Positions 35,301 through 48,302 of a stretch of 64,000 nucleotides of DNA are shown here, piece after piece; the stretch's first letter is position 1, and the number at the start of each line of letters is the position of its first letter. The stretch lies in assembly GCA_008477525.1 (NCBI GenBank), contig SPDT01000001.1:620001-684000 (forward strand). The letters run 5' to 3'. This stretch comes from Hypomyces perniciosus. Lineage: Eukaryota > Ascomycota > Sordariomycetes > Hypocreales > Hypocreaceae. The translations under genes were made by a program, and so were the position numbers. The notes below the pieces were generated by a model. That model did not search any database and was not told the DNA's origin. It saw only the letters and a list, made by a program, of their open reading frames with translations.

Positions 35301-38300
35301 GTTGCGCAATATGTGAATATTGGACTCTTCCCTCAAGCCTTGAAGACTCTGGAACAGACTGAGGAGCTTGTGGCACAATACGATGGACTCCCTCGCCGAG
35401 TTCTTGCCGACTTCTACCTTTCTCAGGCCGAGTACTATACTGGTGTTGGAGACATGAATGCTGCGTAAGTTATTGTTGTGATATCTCGTGGTCAGGAAGC
35501 TAACAATTGTCAGCACGAACTGCTTATCCAAAGCCGGCAGTATTTGCAATGACCCATACTCCTCATGGGCTCAGAGCAAGTCACAAGCTACAATGATGCT
35601 GTCAATGACTTCGTTGCTACAGTCAATTGTGACCCTTCAAACAGGCAACATTCAAGACGCACTCTCTTCGATCAAATCAAGTGTACGCATGCTTTCCAAC
35701 GATTGGTCGAAACTGGAATCGCCGTCCCTGAACGCCAGCATCAGTCCTGAGTCGAGCTTGTCCGAAATCAGTACTGACAACGCTGGCGTGAAAACATCAA
35801 AGGGTCGAGTGGTCGGTCCCCGATTCTGGAGTCTAGCATCTCCTCTTCTACGCTGTCTATTGCATATCTCCTCCGTGTATGCTCATATTGGTATGTTTCA
35901 GGAAACCATCTATTACGCTGAGTCTGCTTGGAAGATTGCCGAGAGCACCCGATCCTCTCTGTATATGGCCCAGGTGGCAGCATGGACTGGCTCCGTCTAT
36001 CTCAAGGCGGGAAAATTATCAAAGGCACTCACCCTCTACAAGGATGCCGAGAGCCAATTGCCTCAAGATATTTCTTCGTCTCGAGTGCGGTTTGCACGGC
36101 AAATTGGCGAGTTTTACTGGGAGATTGGGGAGGATGAGAAGGCAGCGGAGTTCCTCAAGGCAGCTGAAGAGACAGCTCATCTCTTAAGTCGAGGTGAAGA
36201 ACTACCGAGCGAGTCTGCAGGTCAAGAAGTCCCAGAACCCGCTGTTACGAAGAGCAAAAGCACTACAGCCTCAAGGGCAACTCGCGCCACGAGGACGACC
36301 AAAGCAAAAGCCCCTGCTGTTCCAAAAACACCCAGACGAGCTGCTAACAAATCAAAAGCACCCCCAGCGGTGGAGATCGCGCAGTTGCCTAAGGATATAT
36401 ACCAAGCATCGTTGTTCGCCGCAATCACCATGTCCCGAACACTGGGGCTCATCCATCAGAAGGATTGGGCATCGGCTTTGAATGCCCTTGAGCAGCTGAA
36501 GGATTTGCCGAAACTTGTTGGGGTACTATCGCAGGAGCAAGTAATGACTGCGATATCGCTCATCGGTCATAGTATGGAACAGATGATCTCCGACCCCGTG
36601 TTTTCAGTGATGCAGGATTCAACAATTTCATTCCCCGCTGTCTCTGCTTCAGTGGAGCGAATCTCATGCGACAAAATGTCCCCTGTTAAGTCACCACTAC
36701 GAAAGGGTCGTGGTGCAGCAGCTCGAAAGGGCCCCAAGGATCGCAGCGTTCCTGCTTTTGCGGACGCGTTGAGCCAGGCACAAGAGCTGCTCATGGAGGC
36801 TCACGCATGTGCTCTGTCGAGCTCTGACAGCAGCATGGTTCGGCGTATCTCGACACTTCTTCAGAGCACAATTATTTTCCTCTCAGCAACATCGGCTTCA
36901 AAGTCTAAGATGCCATCTCATTCTGGCTTGCCCATTGTTGCTGTTGATATAGCCCGAAACATTACATGGACAAGGGAGCAACAGACCCTAATAGCGACAA
37001 GGACTGAAACGAACGCTTGCAGCACTGCCCTGACCGTTGTTCAAAAACCAAACGTTGAGTTCACGGCAGACATGGCCAAATTCCAGAAGCACTATGTCAA
37101 CTCGATTCCCAAAAAATGGAGCGTAATTTCGATGTCATTGAGTGACAATCGTCATGACCTCTGCATTACTAAATTCCAGGCAGGACATAGCCCCTTTATT
37201 CTCCGCTTGCCTCTGGAAAGAGCCAATTCTCGAGATGCCGACTCTGAGGTCTTCAACTTCGAACATGGCCGTGGGGAGCTTTTGGAAATAATACGATCAG
37301 CAAACGAGAGCAGCCACTCTGCCCGTGATTTCACTGCCAAGGGGGAAAGGGGTGCTTGGTGGGCCGAGCGAGAGGCCTTGGACGAGCGACTGAAGGACCT
37401 CTTGGTTACGATCGAGACTACGTGGCTAGGGGGCTTCAAGGGCATCTTTTCTCAGCACTGCCGGCAGTCGGATCTGTTGGCTCGTTTCCAAAAGAACTTC
37501 CATCAGATGCTCGACAGAATTCTGCCCTCCCGAAACAAGGTTCGCGGGAAGAAGGCGCCAAAAGCACAGGCTGTTACTCTTGACCCAAGAATTCTTGACC
37601 TCTTCATTGGTCTAGGAGACCCAACAGATCCCGATTGTGACTTTGACGAGGCGCTCAATGACCTTCTTTACTTCGTCGTGGATATTCTTCAGTTTCACGG
37701 GGAACGGAATGCCTACGACGAGATTGATTTCGATGCCATGGTTGTGGAGACCTATGATGCTCTGCGAGGATATCATGACGCAACCAAGTCAGGTGCGGAT
37801 AGGGAAGATGGCGCGCACACAATCCTGGTTCTTGACAAGGCGTTGCATGCATTCCCTTGGGAGTCTTTACCATGCATGAACGACCTTGCTGTGTCTCGGG
37901 TTCCTTCTCTGGCATGTCTCCGACAGTTAATCAAGGACGCAAAGATGCCAGGAAGCGAGGAGTCCACAGACGAGCCGCAAGGTCACTACGTCTCTGCAAA
38001 CTCCGGCACATACATTCTCAACCCGTCATCTGACCTCACCAATACGCAAAACTTCTTTGAGCCAGCATTTTCCAACTTGCGATCATGGAATGGCATCGTG
38101 AACAAGGCCCCTGATGAGGCTGACTTTGAGCGAGCGCTCTCAACTTCCGAAGTCGTTGTGTACTTTGGCCACGGTAGCGGCGCGCAGTACATCCGTGGTA
38201 GGACGATTCGTCGCTTGGAGAAGTGCAAGCCGGCCACGTTTTTGATGGGATGTAGCTCTGCTGCCTTGACCGAAGCTGGAGAGTTTGAGTGCTACGGACC

Positions 38301-38649
38301 AGTCTGGAACTACATGATGGCTGGGTGTCCTGCTGTGGTAGGCACCCTCTGGGATGTGACGGATCGAGACATTGACCGGTTCGCTGGGCGAACTTTTGAA
38401 GAATGGGGGCTTTTCACCAGAGGCACTTTTGATAGGGATGCAAAGGGGAGCAGCAAGGCCAAGGGGAAGAGTCGTGCCGAGAGTGATGACGAGTCAGACT
38501 ACTCTGAGCATAGCGACGAGGATCTGAGTGGCTCATCACTGGCTGAGGCAGTGGCAAGAGCAAGAGGCGCCTGTCGCTTCAAGTATCTCAACGCTGCAGC
38601 CGTGGTGTTGTACGGAATTCCGGTATATATTGAAAAGAGAGACGGATGA
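32301..38649 (+). CDS. ESP1: Separase (Esp1/Cut1/BimB)
   Basis: Two exons (32301-35464 and 35514-38649, 49-bp intron) encode 2,099 residues. This is separase, the caspase-like cysteine protease (peptidase C50) that cleaves the cohesin kleisin Scc1/Rad21 at anaphase onset and is held inactive by securin. The long N-terminal part is a helical repeat array. Ser/Lys-rich linkers occur near residues 45-160 and near 1,300. The C-terminal protease domain has the catalytic His1941 in VVYFGHGSGAQYI and Cys1968 in FLMGCSSAAL. The CPAVVGTLWDVTDRDIDRF motif follows. The end has an acidic insert rich in Ser/Asp/Glu before the final strand (VVLYGIPVYIEK). All key residues are present and the frame is intact throughout. 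Confidence 0.96.
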
Positions 38650-39568
38650 AACCCCAATGGACGCGGAAGCAACGAAATGGCATGCTCATGGAACTACACA
38701 CTTGGTTGTCGTGTATGTACATAGGATAGATAGACAAGGGGGAACGGTGTGGTTGGGTTTTTTGGCATAGCGTTGGAGTTGGTGACGGAGTAAAACGTTA
38801 CGGTATATTCCATCGAACCTAGTTGTTTTAATGATGACCATGGAGATATGATTTTTCTTTTTGACGTCTTGGACTATGAGATCTTGTCATGTGTGTTGTT
38901 GATGCTGTTGTCGTTTCTACTTTTACGAAGTGAGATATTACAGACTCCGTACTGTATTAGTTGAGAGAATATTATTCTCTTATCTACTATTAATCCATTG
39001 GATATCATTGGATGCATGCATAGTTATTTGGGGTTGGCGAATTGTCAGACTGCTTCACTGAAAGGTAGTAATCCGTAGTCAATGTTCTGTTACTCTTCCA
39101 ATAACGACTTAAAGATAGGATGAGACAGAAAGGAATAAGTAAGCAAAACACCTCGTACGCATCCAACCAACGTCACAGATCCATCTTCATAAGAGGCAAA
39201 GTAAAGCAACAACAATGGCCTTGTATTTGAGCGATTGTGGTATCGTTAACGATAGCGGTATCCAAGCCCCCTCCATTAAGCGCCAGTCCATAACCAAAAA
39301 TGCTCCCAGGGTATATATTGCGACCATTCAAGCTGCCACACAAAGCGCCTGTCCCAAATCACCACCAAATCATCCCTCCATCAACCGTGATTTTAACATA
39401 TCTCTCCTCAATGATGTAGCCACATTACACCACAGATATCCCATTCATATCATCCAAATGCCTCAAGAACCCCCCCCCCCCTTTCCTGTCCTAATAGTAA
39501 AACACGGCATATAAATGCCCGGAGGTATATCAGGTATGGTGGTTATAATGGACAGCCAAAAGGCTACC
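38650..39568. other. Convergent intergenic between separase and Zn2Cys6 gene
   Basis: About 920 bp between converging stops. It contains an ACTCCGTACTG element near 38,945, an ATTGGATATCATTGGATGCATGCAT stretch near 38,996 and a run of about ten C at 39,471-39,480. No gene was recognised. Confidence 0.45.
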
Positions 39569-42500
39569 TTAGAGGCCTCCGTGATGGTTAGCTATGGTCA
39601 TTCCGCCGGCGCCACCATACAAGCCGGCAAATGCATCCATGCTACCTCCTCCAAGAGCCATGTCTTGATTACCCTCCAGAGGCAGAAACCATCCAGGCGA
39701 AGCTAAGTCCTGGCTGCCAAGTTGATTCATTGTATCGAGTTGTCCCTGCGCGTGAGGGTGCGGAGCATCCATCCCGTTGGCCTTGACAACTTGTCGATTG
39801 TGAACTTGACCGTTGGCTTGTGTCACGTTCGCCGACATGCCCTCCCAGCTCGCTACCCCATTCATCATGTTCTGAGATCCTACAACACCTCCCGGCTCCA
39901 TAGGAAAGCTTCCAAAAGAAAGATGCCGGTCCATTGACTGCATCATGTTGTCTGCCTGCTGTCCCATGTTCATGGATAACACGTCCGGGGAGAAAAAGCT
40001 TGCCTGTGGTGTTGGCTGTGGAAATTGCTGCGCATTGGCAGGACTGATTGGAGACATAATCGAGTACGATGGGGTCTGGGGCTGTGGTACAGCGAGCTGA
40101 TTGAAGGCCGAAGGGCTATTGGACTGCCCGAGAGGTGGGCCTGAAAACCTCCGCTGGCTCTCGATAGACTGCTGCCGATGCAAATGTTGCCGTTGCTGCT
40201 GTTGCTGACCTGCCATCTGACCTGACACAGATTGTCCACCAGGAGATTGCCCGGATTGCTGCTGGTCTGGCTTGTTGGCCATTGTTGTAGCCGATTTTTT
40301 TGATATCATCTTTCGTTTCGACGCTGTGACTCGGGACCCATCCTGGTTTTCCGTACTTTGCGTTGGCCCTACCGTTGCGAAGAACTCCTCCACCGATTGT
40401 AACTCAGGCTTCGATTCCAATACACCATCTTCGCCCTTCTCCTTCTTCCTGTACATTGCGGGATCCATGTAGTCTGTGTCTGAAACCCCATGTGGGTATT
40501 GATTAAACCAGTCGGAATAATCCAAGATTGGTGATGATGCCGTGCTGCCGTTAGTGGGACCTTCCAAGCGAGAAGTGTCAAGAGCATGGCGATATTGGGT
40601 ACGAATAGTCTCTACCATCCAGTGGAACATGCCCCAATACTTCATCGTCCTCCTCAAGAACTTGACATTGACGCCACAGTTGGCCTCAGCCGTAGCTCTC
40701 ATCGCCCCATTTCCGGAGAAAATACCTGTGATATGGATCGTGGTTGAAGAAAAGGCGCAGTATCCGACAAATGGTATTGATACGTTGCACTGTGCGTCCT
40801 CAGCGTCACTTAGAAGATCTGATATTCTGTTGGCGGCTGCATAAGTCTTCGCGCTTGACTGCGGAATAAAATCCTTTGGCGCTTGCTCGCCAACTCGATC
40901 TTGTGAGTAGGACACAGCTGCCTGATTCAAGAAGAGTAAGTTTTGTTGGATGGCTATATGTAGGAACAACAAGTGGCTAGCCGTGTTCTCAGTTCGATGT
41001 ACGTCAAGATTGTTGCGACTATACTGAATTGAGCCAGGTAAAGTGCGTAGAAGCTCCTCAGCATCCCGGACAAGCTTCGCATACTCAGACTTTTCACTCC
41101 ACATGGGGTAAAAGTCCTGTTCTTTCCCGCCTTGGTTCAGATATACAATGATCCGACCCCAGATAGCGATGGATCGAATAGTATAAGCGGAGACCCCCAT
41201 GTTGTCTCGTGGCTCCTTCATCTGGCCCTCTTCGGGGAGGGCACGGTTCGAGGGTCTGCCATCGAGGTATTCCGTCTCAGCAGGCATATCGAATTGAAAG
41301 TTTCTCTCCGAGACAGGGAGCGGAATCTTCATTGTCTCCTCCCTGATAAACATGGGGCGATCAGCCCCAGAGGAATTAAAGCGATCCATAAGGAAGCAAG
41401 CCCACATGATGCGACGACGGATTTCACGATCGATGAAGCTTAGCTTGACGTTTCTGTTGCGGGACTGAGGGTCGTATTCCAGATCCTTGTGCAGATGAAG
41501 TGCGAAAGCCATGCGAATTGCCTGTCCGCCCAAGGCCCAACTTCGACCTCCGTGACAGGTTCCAAACTCATGCAGGCCCAGAATTAGGAGACAGGTCAGG
41601 ATAGTAGTGTTGGGCCAGTCGTATCGCTTGGTACATATGTTCCGAGCATGAGATGCCCACTCTTCTCCACGCATGCACTGCTTTCCCGATAAGTTGAGTC
41701 TTGGGTTCCCCGTGAAGCGTGCCGCGACGGCACACACAGACAGAACCAGCACGGGAGGTAGGGAATCATTTCTACCACGAGTCAGCATTACTTGATGCAG
41801 ATCACGACTAAGACGAAAGGTGGAAGAGGAGACCTCTTTCCTCTCTGTGATCGGCTTACTTTAATTTGCGCATGTAACTTGGCTTATGCAGAAGGTAATA
41901 GGCTTGGCCGTATACATTGTCAAAGAAGACCTCGGCGAGATGCTCCTGAATATCTTTTGGGGGAAGGGCATCGCTTCCCTCCTGAAGGAGTCGGTTCTCT
42001 TCAGCTTCCCGACTCTCTGGTGAATCCTCACTATCATCCGGTATATTCGGTCTTGGAGCCTTGGCCCATGCCTCGAGATCCGGGCCAAATGCTTCGTCTG
42101 CATTGCGCTTTTTTGATGACGACTTGGTGGATGTGAGGGATCCCGTGCCTGGGATAGCCGGCTTGACAACAGCTCGAGGTATGGCTGACACTGAATCCTG
42201 TTCCGACTTGGGGAGTATCTTGATGATGCGCTCTTCCATGCGCTTGAGCCGCTTGTCAAGCATGGCCATGTAGTCGGTGCGAGGGGCTGCCTTGCGAGTG
42301 GTAACCTTGTAGACACAAGGTATGCGCGACCTCAAGCAGTGTTTACAAGCAGGCTTCTCACCGGAGCATCGAATCTTTTTGCGTCGACAAGCAATGCAAG
42401 CGAGGGGTAGACGTTTTCGATCCTTGCCAGCCTTGGTCTTAAGCTCGCTCCAGGCAGGAGGAGCAGATGACGTATCGTCCTTGGCTTTACCACCCATGTC

Positions 42501-42986
42501 AGTCCCATCGCCACGGCCTTGACTAGACATGCCAAATTCATCGGCGTTTGAATCCTCGAGTGAGTTGGATGCCGGAGAGGTCTTGTCTTGGGTCGAGTCG
42601 TCGGGGATATCCATGCTGCGTCTTTTAGGGTCCGGCTCAGTGATATATGAATGTCCAGGCATGCCAGCCATGGTGTTCATAGAATGAGGCGGCGGAACGG
42701 AGGACATAACTGGAGTCATGGCGGGATGTTGCGAGAATGGGTCGGAGTGGTGGTTGTCTGACATGGGAACCATAACGGCTTGGTCGGAAAGGGCCCCATA
42801 CGGGAAGTTGAAGTCGTTGAAGTGAGAAGCGACCCCCATCATGGCACTAGACGGCGATTCTGCATGTAAGGCGCCAGAAACGTCACGTTGTTGGTATAGT
42901 TGCTGTTGTTGAGACGTGGGGTCGAGGCTCAGACGACGAGCATCCTGGAATTGGTGAAGATGCATGCCGGATCGGCCGTCTGCCAT
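39569..42986 (-). CDS. Zn2Cys6 transcription factor with fungal-specific domain
   Basis: Two exons (42986-41860 and 41771-39569, 88-bp intron) encode 1,109 residues. A binuclear zinc cluster with cysteines 197, 200, 207, 214, 217 and 224 (CX2CX6CX6CX2CX6C) binds DNA. It is followed by a basic linker and a short coiled coil (YMAMLDKRLKRMEERIIKI) that should mediate dimerisation. The fungal-specific middle homology region follows (GRSWALGGQAIRMAFALHLH, then REIRRRIMWACFLMDRF). Both ends are low complexity: Gln/Met/Ser-rich at the N-terminus and Gln/Pro/Met-rich at the C-terminus, probably activation regions. I could not assign it to a named regulator such as XlnR, FacB or AmyR, whose clusters differ. 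A 7.3-kb gene-free region lies upstream of its start. Confidence 0.9.
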
Positions 42987-44551
42987 GGTCTTCCTCTTTC
43001 AATGTTAAAGAACCTGGACAATCTCTGGTCGGATATGAAGGACAGAAACAGAGCCAAAAATGCGCATTTGCTCATCTCATACAGAGTCTCTGGGCTCTCC
43101 GCACAACCACGGCGCCGTGCCTACAAGGGCTCGCTCGCTCGCTCTGCCTGTCACTGCTCGCCTCGGATATAGGATTAGTTGGCGCGCAATATTCGAGGCC
43201 AGCGCACCAACAGTCGCTGAGGATTGCCTCCTCGTCGTCCCTGGGCGTCGGCAAGCAGGCAAGACGTCTGAACAGTTTGAAGAAGTAAAGAGAAAATAGA
43301 AAGAGGAAGAGAGAGGGTGTGGATGCGTGAAGGTGAGCGGTGGTGAGAAGTGGGACACACCAGCGGAACTATGAGCAATGGGCCTTAGTACTCAGTAGCC
43401 ATAGCCATAAGGTAGCTAGCCATGGCCGCCCAGCACTGATGAATTGGTACATTCAAGTACTAATCGTACTGGGCTAGTGGGTTCGTGGCAGTAACCTCTG
43501 TAGCCACGCACTTTTGGCCACAGCGCCATGCTGGATACTACCTGGCCTAAAACCTTTAGGGACCTGGTGCGCTGCGGGGCCACTGTGGATGGAGGCCTTT
43601 CAGCGAAGCTAGGGCCAAACGGGGGCCTGATGGGGGCCTGATGGGGGCTCCGGAAAGCTACCAGGCCCCCCAGCACCTTAGTACGCAGGGTGCTACGCCG
43701 TTCTCGTGCTACGACTAGCAGGACCAGCACCCCAGCCAGGCGCCTAATTGTGGGTCAGCATAAAAGAGGCAGTTGAGCGTGCAAAACGGTGCTTCCGGAA
43801 GACGGGTAACTCGCCGCCGGTTCTTGCTATGGAGATCGGGATTCCTTTTAGTGTAGTGCATTGCAACATCTTGGAAGCGGGGTGGGTGAGGAGAGAGAAG
43901 AAGAAAAAGTAAAAGAAAAAGAGGGGAGGAAGTGGGAGGAGCAGAGGTTCTGGTGGTACGGAGTAGTGGCGGTTGTACTTGGTGATGGTGCCGAAGCACT
44001 GACCGTAATGGCGCTGCGATGCGCTTCTATAATTGCGATTGTATATGTATATATGAAATGTTGTTATTATGTTTCTTCGTGGGAAGCCCGCGGCGGGCGA
44101 TGGCGGGAACGATCCAAGAAGGAAGCAATATTGATGTCTGCTCGGAAACGACAAAGAGATAGATAGCTGACGATCAGAGAGCATGTAGTGGGTAGGACTG
44201 GCAGTGGCACAGAAATCTGGAGGATTCTACGAGTAGTAGTACATCTGCCACATACCACACGTTGTTTAGGGGGCCAATGCTTAGGAGCGAATCTATAAGC
44301 AAGGAGATTGTACCGTGCGAGGGACAGTACACTGCACTGATGCACAAGACGCGAGGACAAACAATCTACCTAGGTACGAAGTAGGCAATAGATACTACCT
44401 ATTGACCAACAAATGCCTTGCATGCTCTGCACGCACATGTTTGGTGCATCTCTCGCATCAACAAGTCTTGCTCAGAAATGCCCAGGAAATCGAGGGAATT
44501 GTGCATCCGGCTTGGCGAAGACTCCAATACCTACTAACTTCGTACACACTA

Positions 44552-44563
44552 CTCCGTACGGAG
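44552..44563. repeat. Palindrome CTCCGTACGGAG
   Basis: A perfect 12-bp palindrome, one of the dispersed CTCCGTAC/GTACGGAG elements. Confidence 0.85.
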
Positions 44564-47500
44564 CACCTTCTTAAGCATGCAAGGCATAATACAAGGAGTA
44601 GAATGATAGTACATACTAACTTACTACGGTATTAGTCCTGACTATGTTCTAATGGCGTGGGCTTGATAGGTCAAGAAGATTGGCCTTTACATGGCAGACC
44701 CTTGTTTTCCGAACGAAAGGAAATGCCGAATTTACGGATACTAATACTACTACATACATACCTAGGAGTACTCCGTACAAAGTACCTCCATATTACTCCC
44801 TATTCCATCCTCCGTAACCCCTTCCTATTCTATCTAGTGCTTGCGGAAAGGCAAGTTCCGAAGAGGACGATCTCGGAGTGATTGGAGAACTTGCGCTAAT
44901 ACAATATTATATGTAGTAGTGGTACTTCGTAGCAGTACTATTATTAAATGTACATTCTTCGATGCACTCCGAGTGTACTCGTAATTTTAACGTGAAAGCC
45001 TGGACCAGGCCAACGGTTTTTGTTGTTTCACTCTTGGTGGCGTGTACGGAGTACATCTGCATGTTGATACCCAGCATGGCGGCTCGAGCACATGCATGCA
45101 TGACAGTCCCGAACAACATATCTCGTTGTTGAAGGAAGCTGAGTGTGGGAATAGGTACGTGCATCTTGTGCTACGAGTACAGGATCCCACACTCTATCGA
45201 AAATGCCATGTACTTCGTATACAAAGTATATTTCGTACTACTACTAGGTACCTAGTGCGAGTACCTACCAATGTTGACGTCGGAAAGTACTAGCCATGAT
45301 TGAGGCAACAACTCCGCAACATGACAAGAAAAAGAAATGTTAAATTCCCACACAGCTGGAACAAGCCCCTACGAGTCCACCTTCAACGACGCCGTCTGCG
45401 GTTCACCATCTCTTGATCGATTGCGAATGCTTTACTAGGAGTACTACTACTAGTAGTATGTACTGTTTCTGCTACTACTAGTACGGAGAAATGTTTGACC
45501 AGCATATGTGCTCCGTACTATCAAACACCTCGGTATCACCGATCCTGCTTATTTCACTCAATACGACACTACCTACTCCGTCCTGGCGAACGGAAGACAA
45601 GACATGCGAGGTACGAGTAGTATGAAGGCTCCTCCTCTCACCGAAGGAGCCTGCCCTTGGAATTTGGGAGGTGGTTCCAGCCCTAACGCAAGCCACATGC
45701 GGTGACGTTCCAGAGTACCGGGTTGACTGGAAAGCCATTTTCTGGGACTCGTTGACGATGATCCAGGCGGGACGGCTGTTGCGTGACCTCACATTTCGTG
45801 GGCGGTATGATCAGGTAGTATCAACAAAGCCTCAAACTCGAAGGCTCCCCCACCGACAGCAGCGAGTGGCGCATTGATCCTAGTCCTTTGATCGTCGGTT
45901 ACGAGCAACTGTGCCTGTGTAACCGCTTGCCCGCCGATTCTGCCCCCCATGTTGCCCTTTCACACCAAGCAAAGAGCGCTGGGGAGGCAGAGGGCAAAAG
46001 AAAAACTGAACCAAAGCAATGGGACCAGATGCCAGGGGGAGGAGGGCGGAAACGGTGCGTGACTCGCCCCCACCAGGCACAGCAATTGACGAGGCCTGTG
46101 TACAAGCGCCACCACGATCCGGGGGAGCGACATGATGATGGCAATGGACCCTTGGAATCCCGGGATGAAGATGCTGCGGCGTTCGAGACTTCAGAACCCG
46201 CCAGAGTGGATGCGCTTCGACCAACAGCCAACCATCGATCTTAAGCCGCGCCCTACGGTATGTACTTCGTACATGAGCACACCATAGTCCAGGCGAGTTT
46301 TTTATTGCTGAGGTTTTCTCAGTCTTCGCCGCCTTTTACATCGGTTTTGGAACCCTTATCATCCTGTTTTGCGATCAAGGTTTCGATGGGTACTGGAATA
46401 CATACTACTACTTTTGGCAAACCCCTGAGGAAGGCTTCATTTATTAAGTATATGGCATACTCAGAGTTCCCTCAGGAGAACCTACGGTGCGGCTGGTGGT
46501 TATCGCCGGTGCGGAAAACTCTCCATCGCTTCTGCCCTAACTGGCGCGTCCAGGGCACTGGTTTGATGGGGCAAAACGATTGGCGTTTCCGGGGAGCAGC
46601 CCTGCGTTTGCGCCACCTCTTCTGTCTGCTCGTTGAAGTCTTCTTCCAACCCCTGTTACCATTCTCCCTGACAGTGAGCCGGGATTTCCTCCCCCAAGAT
46701 GATTGATCTATGCACGATTATGTGTCATATCAGATTCACCGCTATACAGAGACCAAGGCGGTAAAGGTATCATCTGTGACGATCAACGGGCGTCAAGGGA
46801 AATTTTTAATGTTCGGGGAAGAGTTCCCAACGAACACCAAAGTTGGCTGACACCTTTCTCTTCAGTATCCTATTATGAAATGCTCTCATTCAAGACTACT
46901 AATACAATGCATCACCACACGGGAAACGATACTACTAACAGCCCATGTCGTATGCTTCTTGTATGCTTGTTTCTTGGGGGCTATTTTCTCATACAGACCA
47001 ATTACGCTTAATAGGTAGACCCTGAGTTCACCCAGGCTAGCTTGACGGTCTCTTTTTACTAGTAAGCGCACTGCGACTTTGAATGGCCAGCCATTCACAC
47101 ATGCATATCGCTCGTGGGGATGCATCATCCGAAGGAATGCATCATCCCACGGGTGCTCCCAGTCCCAGCCAATGCCAGACTCCACTCTTGGCGGTTTATC
47201 CCCGCTGCTTATGAGGAATGAGGAGCTAGGTATCTTTCAAGGTGTCTCAACTATCTCTCTCAGCTTCCCTCGGATACTACTTATGCTAGTAGTATCTCAG
47301 GTTTCCGGTCCAAAGCAAAAGCAAAAATGGCTTTTTGGTGAATGATAAGCATGTCTAAGGGACATGCAGGAGGTCATTGTGCCTTGCCTCCTTAAGGTGC
47401 CCTACTAAGACATGTCCAGAACCAGAGACATCAGGCGCACGTGTTACCGTTACGATACCTTGCGGCGTGATTGATTATTCGACGCGGATACACCTGATCA

Positions 47501-47881
47501 TAGGGCAAGAGAGCACAGACTGCCTCCGCAATCAGCACTACGACATACACGAGACCGAGGTGGTACTACTCGTAATACATACATACATACTACTACTTCG
47601 AGTTTCTTTTTCTCTTTCTCCTCACTCTAGCCACCTTGAAGACGCGAGGTCAATTGTTGAGATCTGTGTCTTGAAGACAAGTCAGCAACGGCTGGTGAGT
47701 CCATCGCCTCATCTAATAGCCAGTAATATTACAAGAACGGCATTTTTCTGTGCTCGGTACGTGGTGTGGGGAACATGTCAGACACATATGTGATACTACG
47801 AGTAGTACTGCCACTGCAAGCTGATGAAGGGAAATTATGACATGTTATATTACTACTAGCAGTAGTACCTCGACTACGAGT

Positions 47882-47895
47882 ACTCCGTACGGAGT
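47882..47895. repeat. Palindrome ACTCCGTACGGAGT
   Basis: A perfect 14-bp palindrome, the longest uninterrupted copy seen of the dispersed CTCCGTAC/GTACGGAG element. Confidence 0.85.
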
Positions 47896-48284
47896 CTCGA
47901 CTGCTGCCTTACCTATCCCTCCCGCCTATCGCCCCAATGCTACCAAATGGCGTAGACTCCCCTGTGGCGTCACTCCCTTCAGATCACCCAGATCTCTCGC
48001 GATCGCTTGTGTTCGCGTAGTTTTGGTTCATCTGGCTGGGCACCGTAATTCTGTGATTGCTAAGTATCTATTGATTGTTTTCTTGGGGCGTTTGGGTTTA
48101 GGTTGTTCGATGCTACGATTCTTGACCATGGCTGATCTCCTCTAGACCAAACGTGAGGAGTATTCTCCGCTCTCTTCTCGCATTTGCTGTTTGAGAGGAT
48201 ATCTGGGATTTCAATTCTCCATTAAGGTGATAGAATTGCTTTTACATCTATGGGTCAAGTGTGTGATACGAAGTCTACAAGTAT

Positions 48285-48302
48285 ACTCCGTACATGCGGA
48301 GT
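48285..48302. repeat. Inverted repeat ACTCCG-6-CGGAGT
   Basis: Two arms, ACTCCG and CGGAGT, separated by TACATG; another member of the same short element family with an expanded centre. Confidence 0.8.

Noticed and set aside
39471..39480. Poly-C run as a possible functional element
   Set aside because: A simple homopolymer in the 3' flank; length may be a sequencing artefact and no structure surrounds it.
43744..44184. Minus-strand frame with hydrophobic and Pro/Leu/Phe-rich stretch
   Set aside because: It is the reverse of a GA-rich low-complexity tract and lacks any conserved feature.
45880..46706. Open frames on both strands in the gene-free region
   Set aside because: No ATG-supported, spliced or family-like protein; composition changes abruptly and no motif is recognisable.
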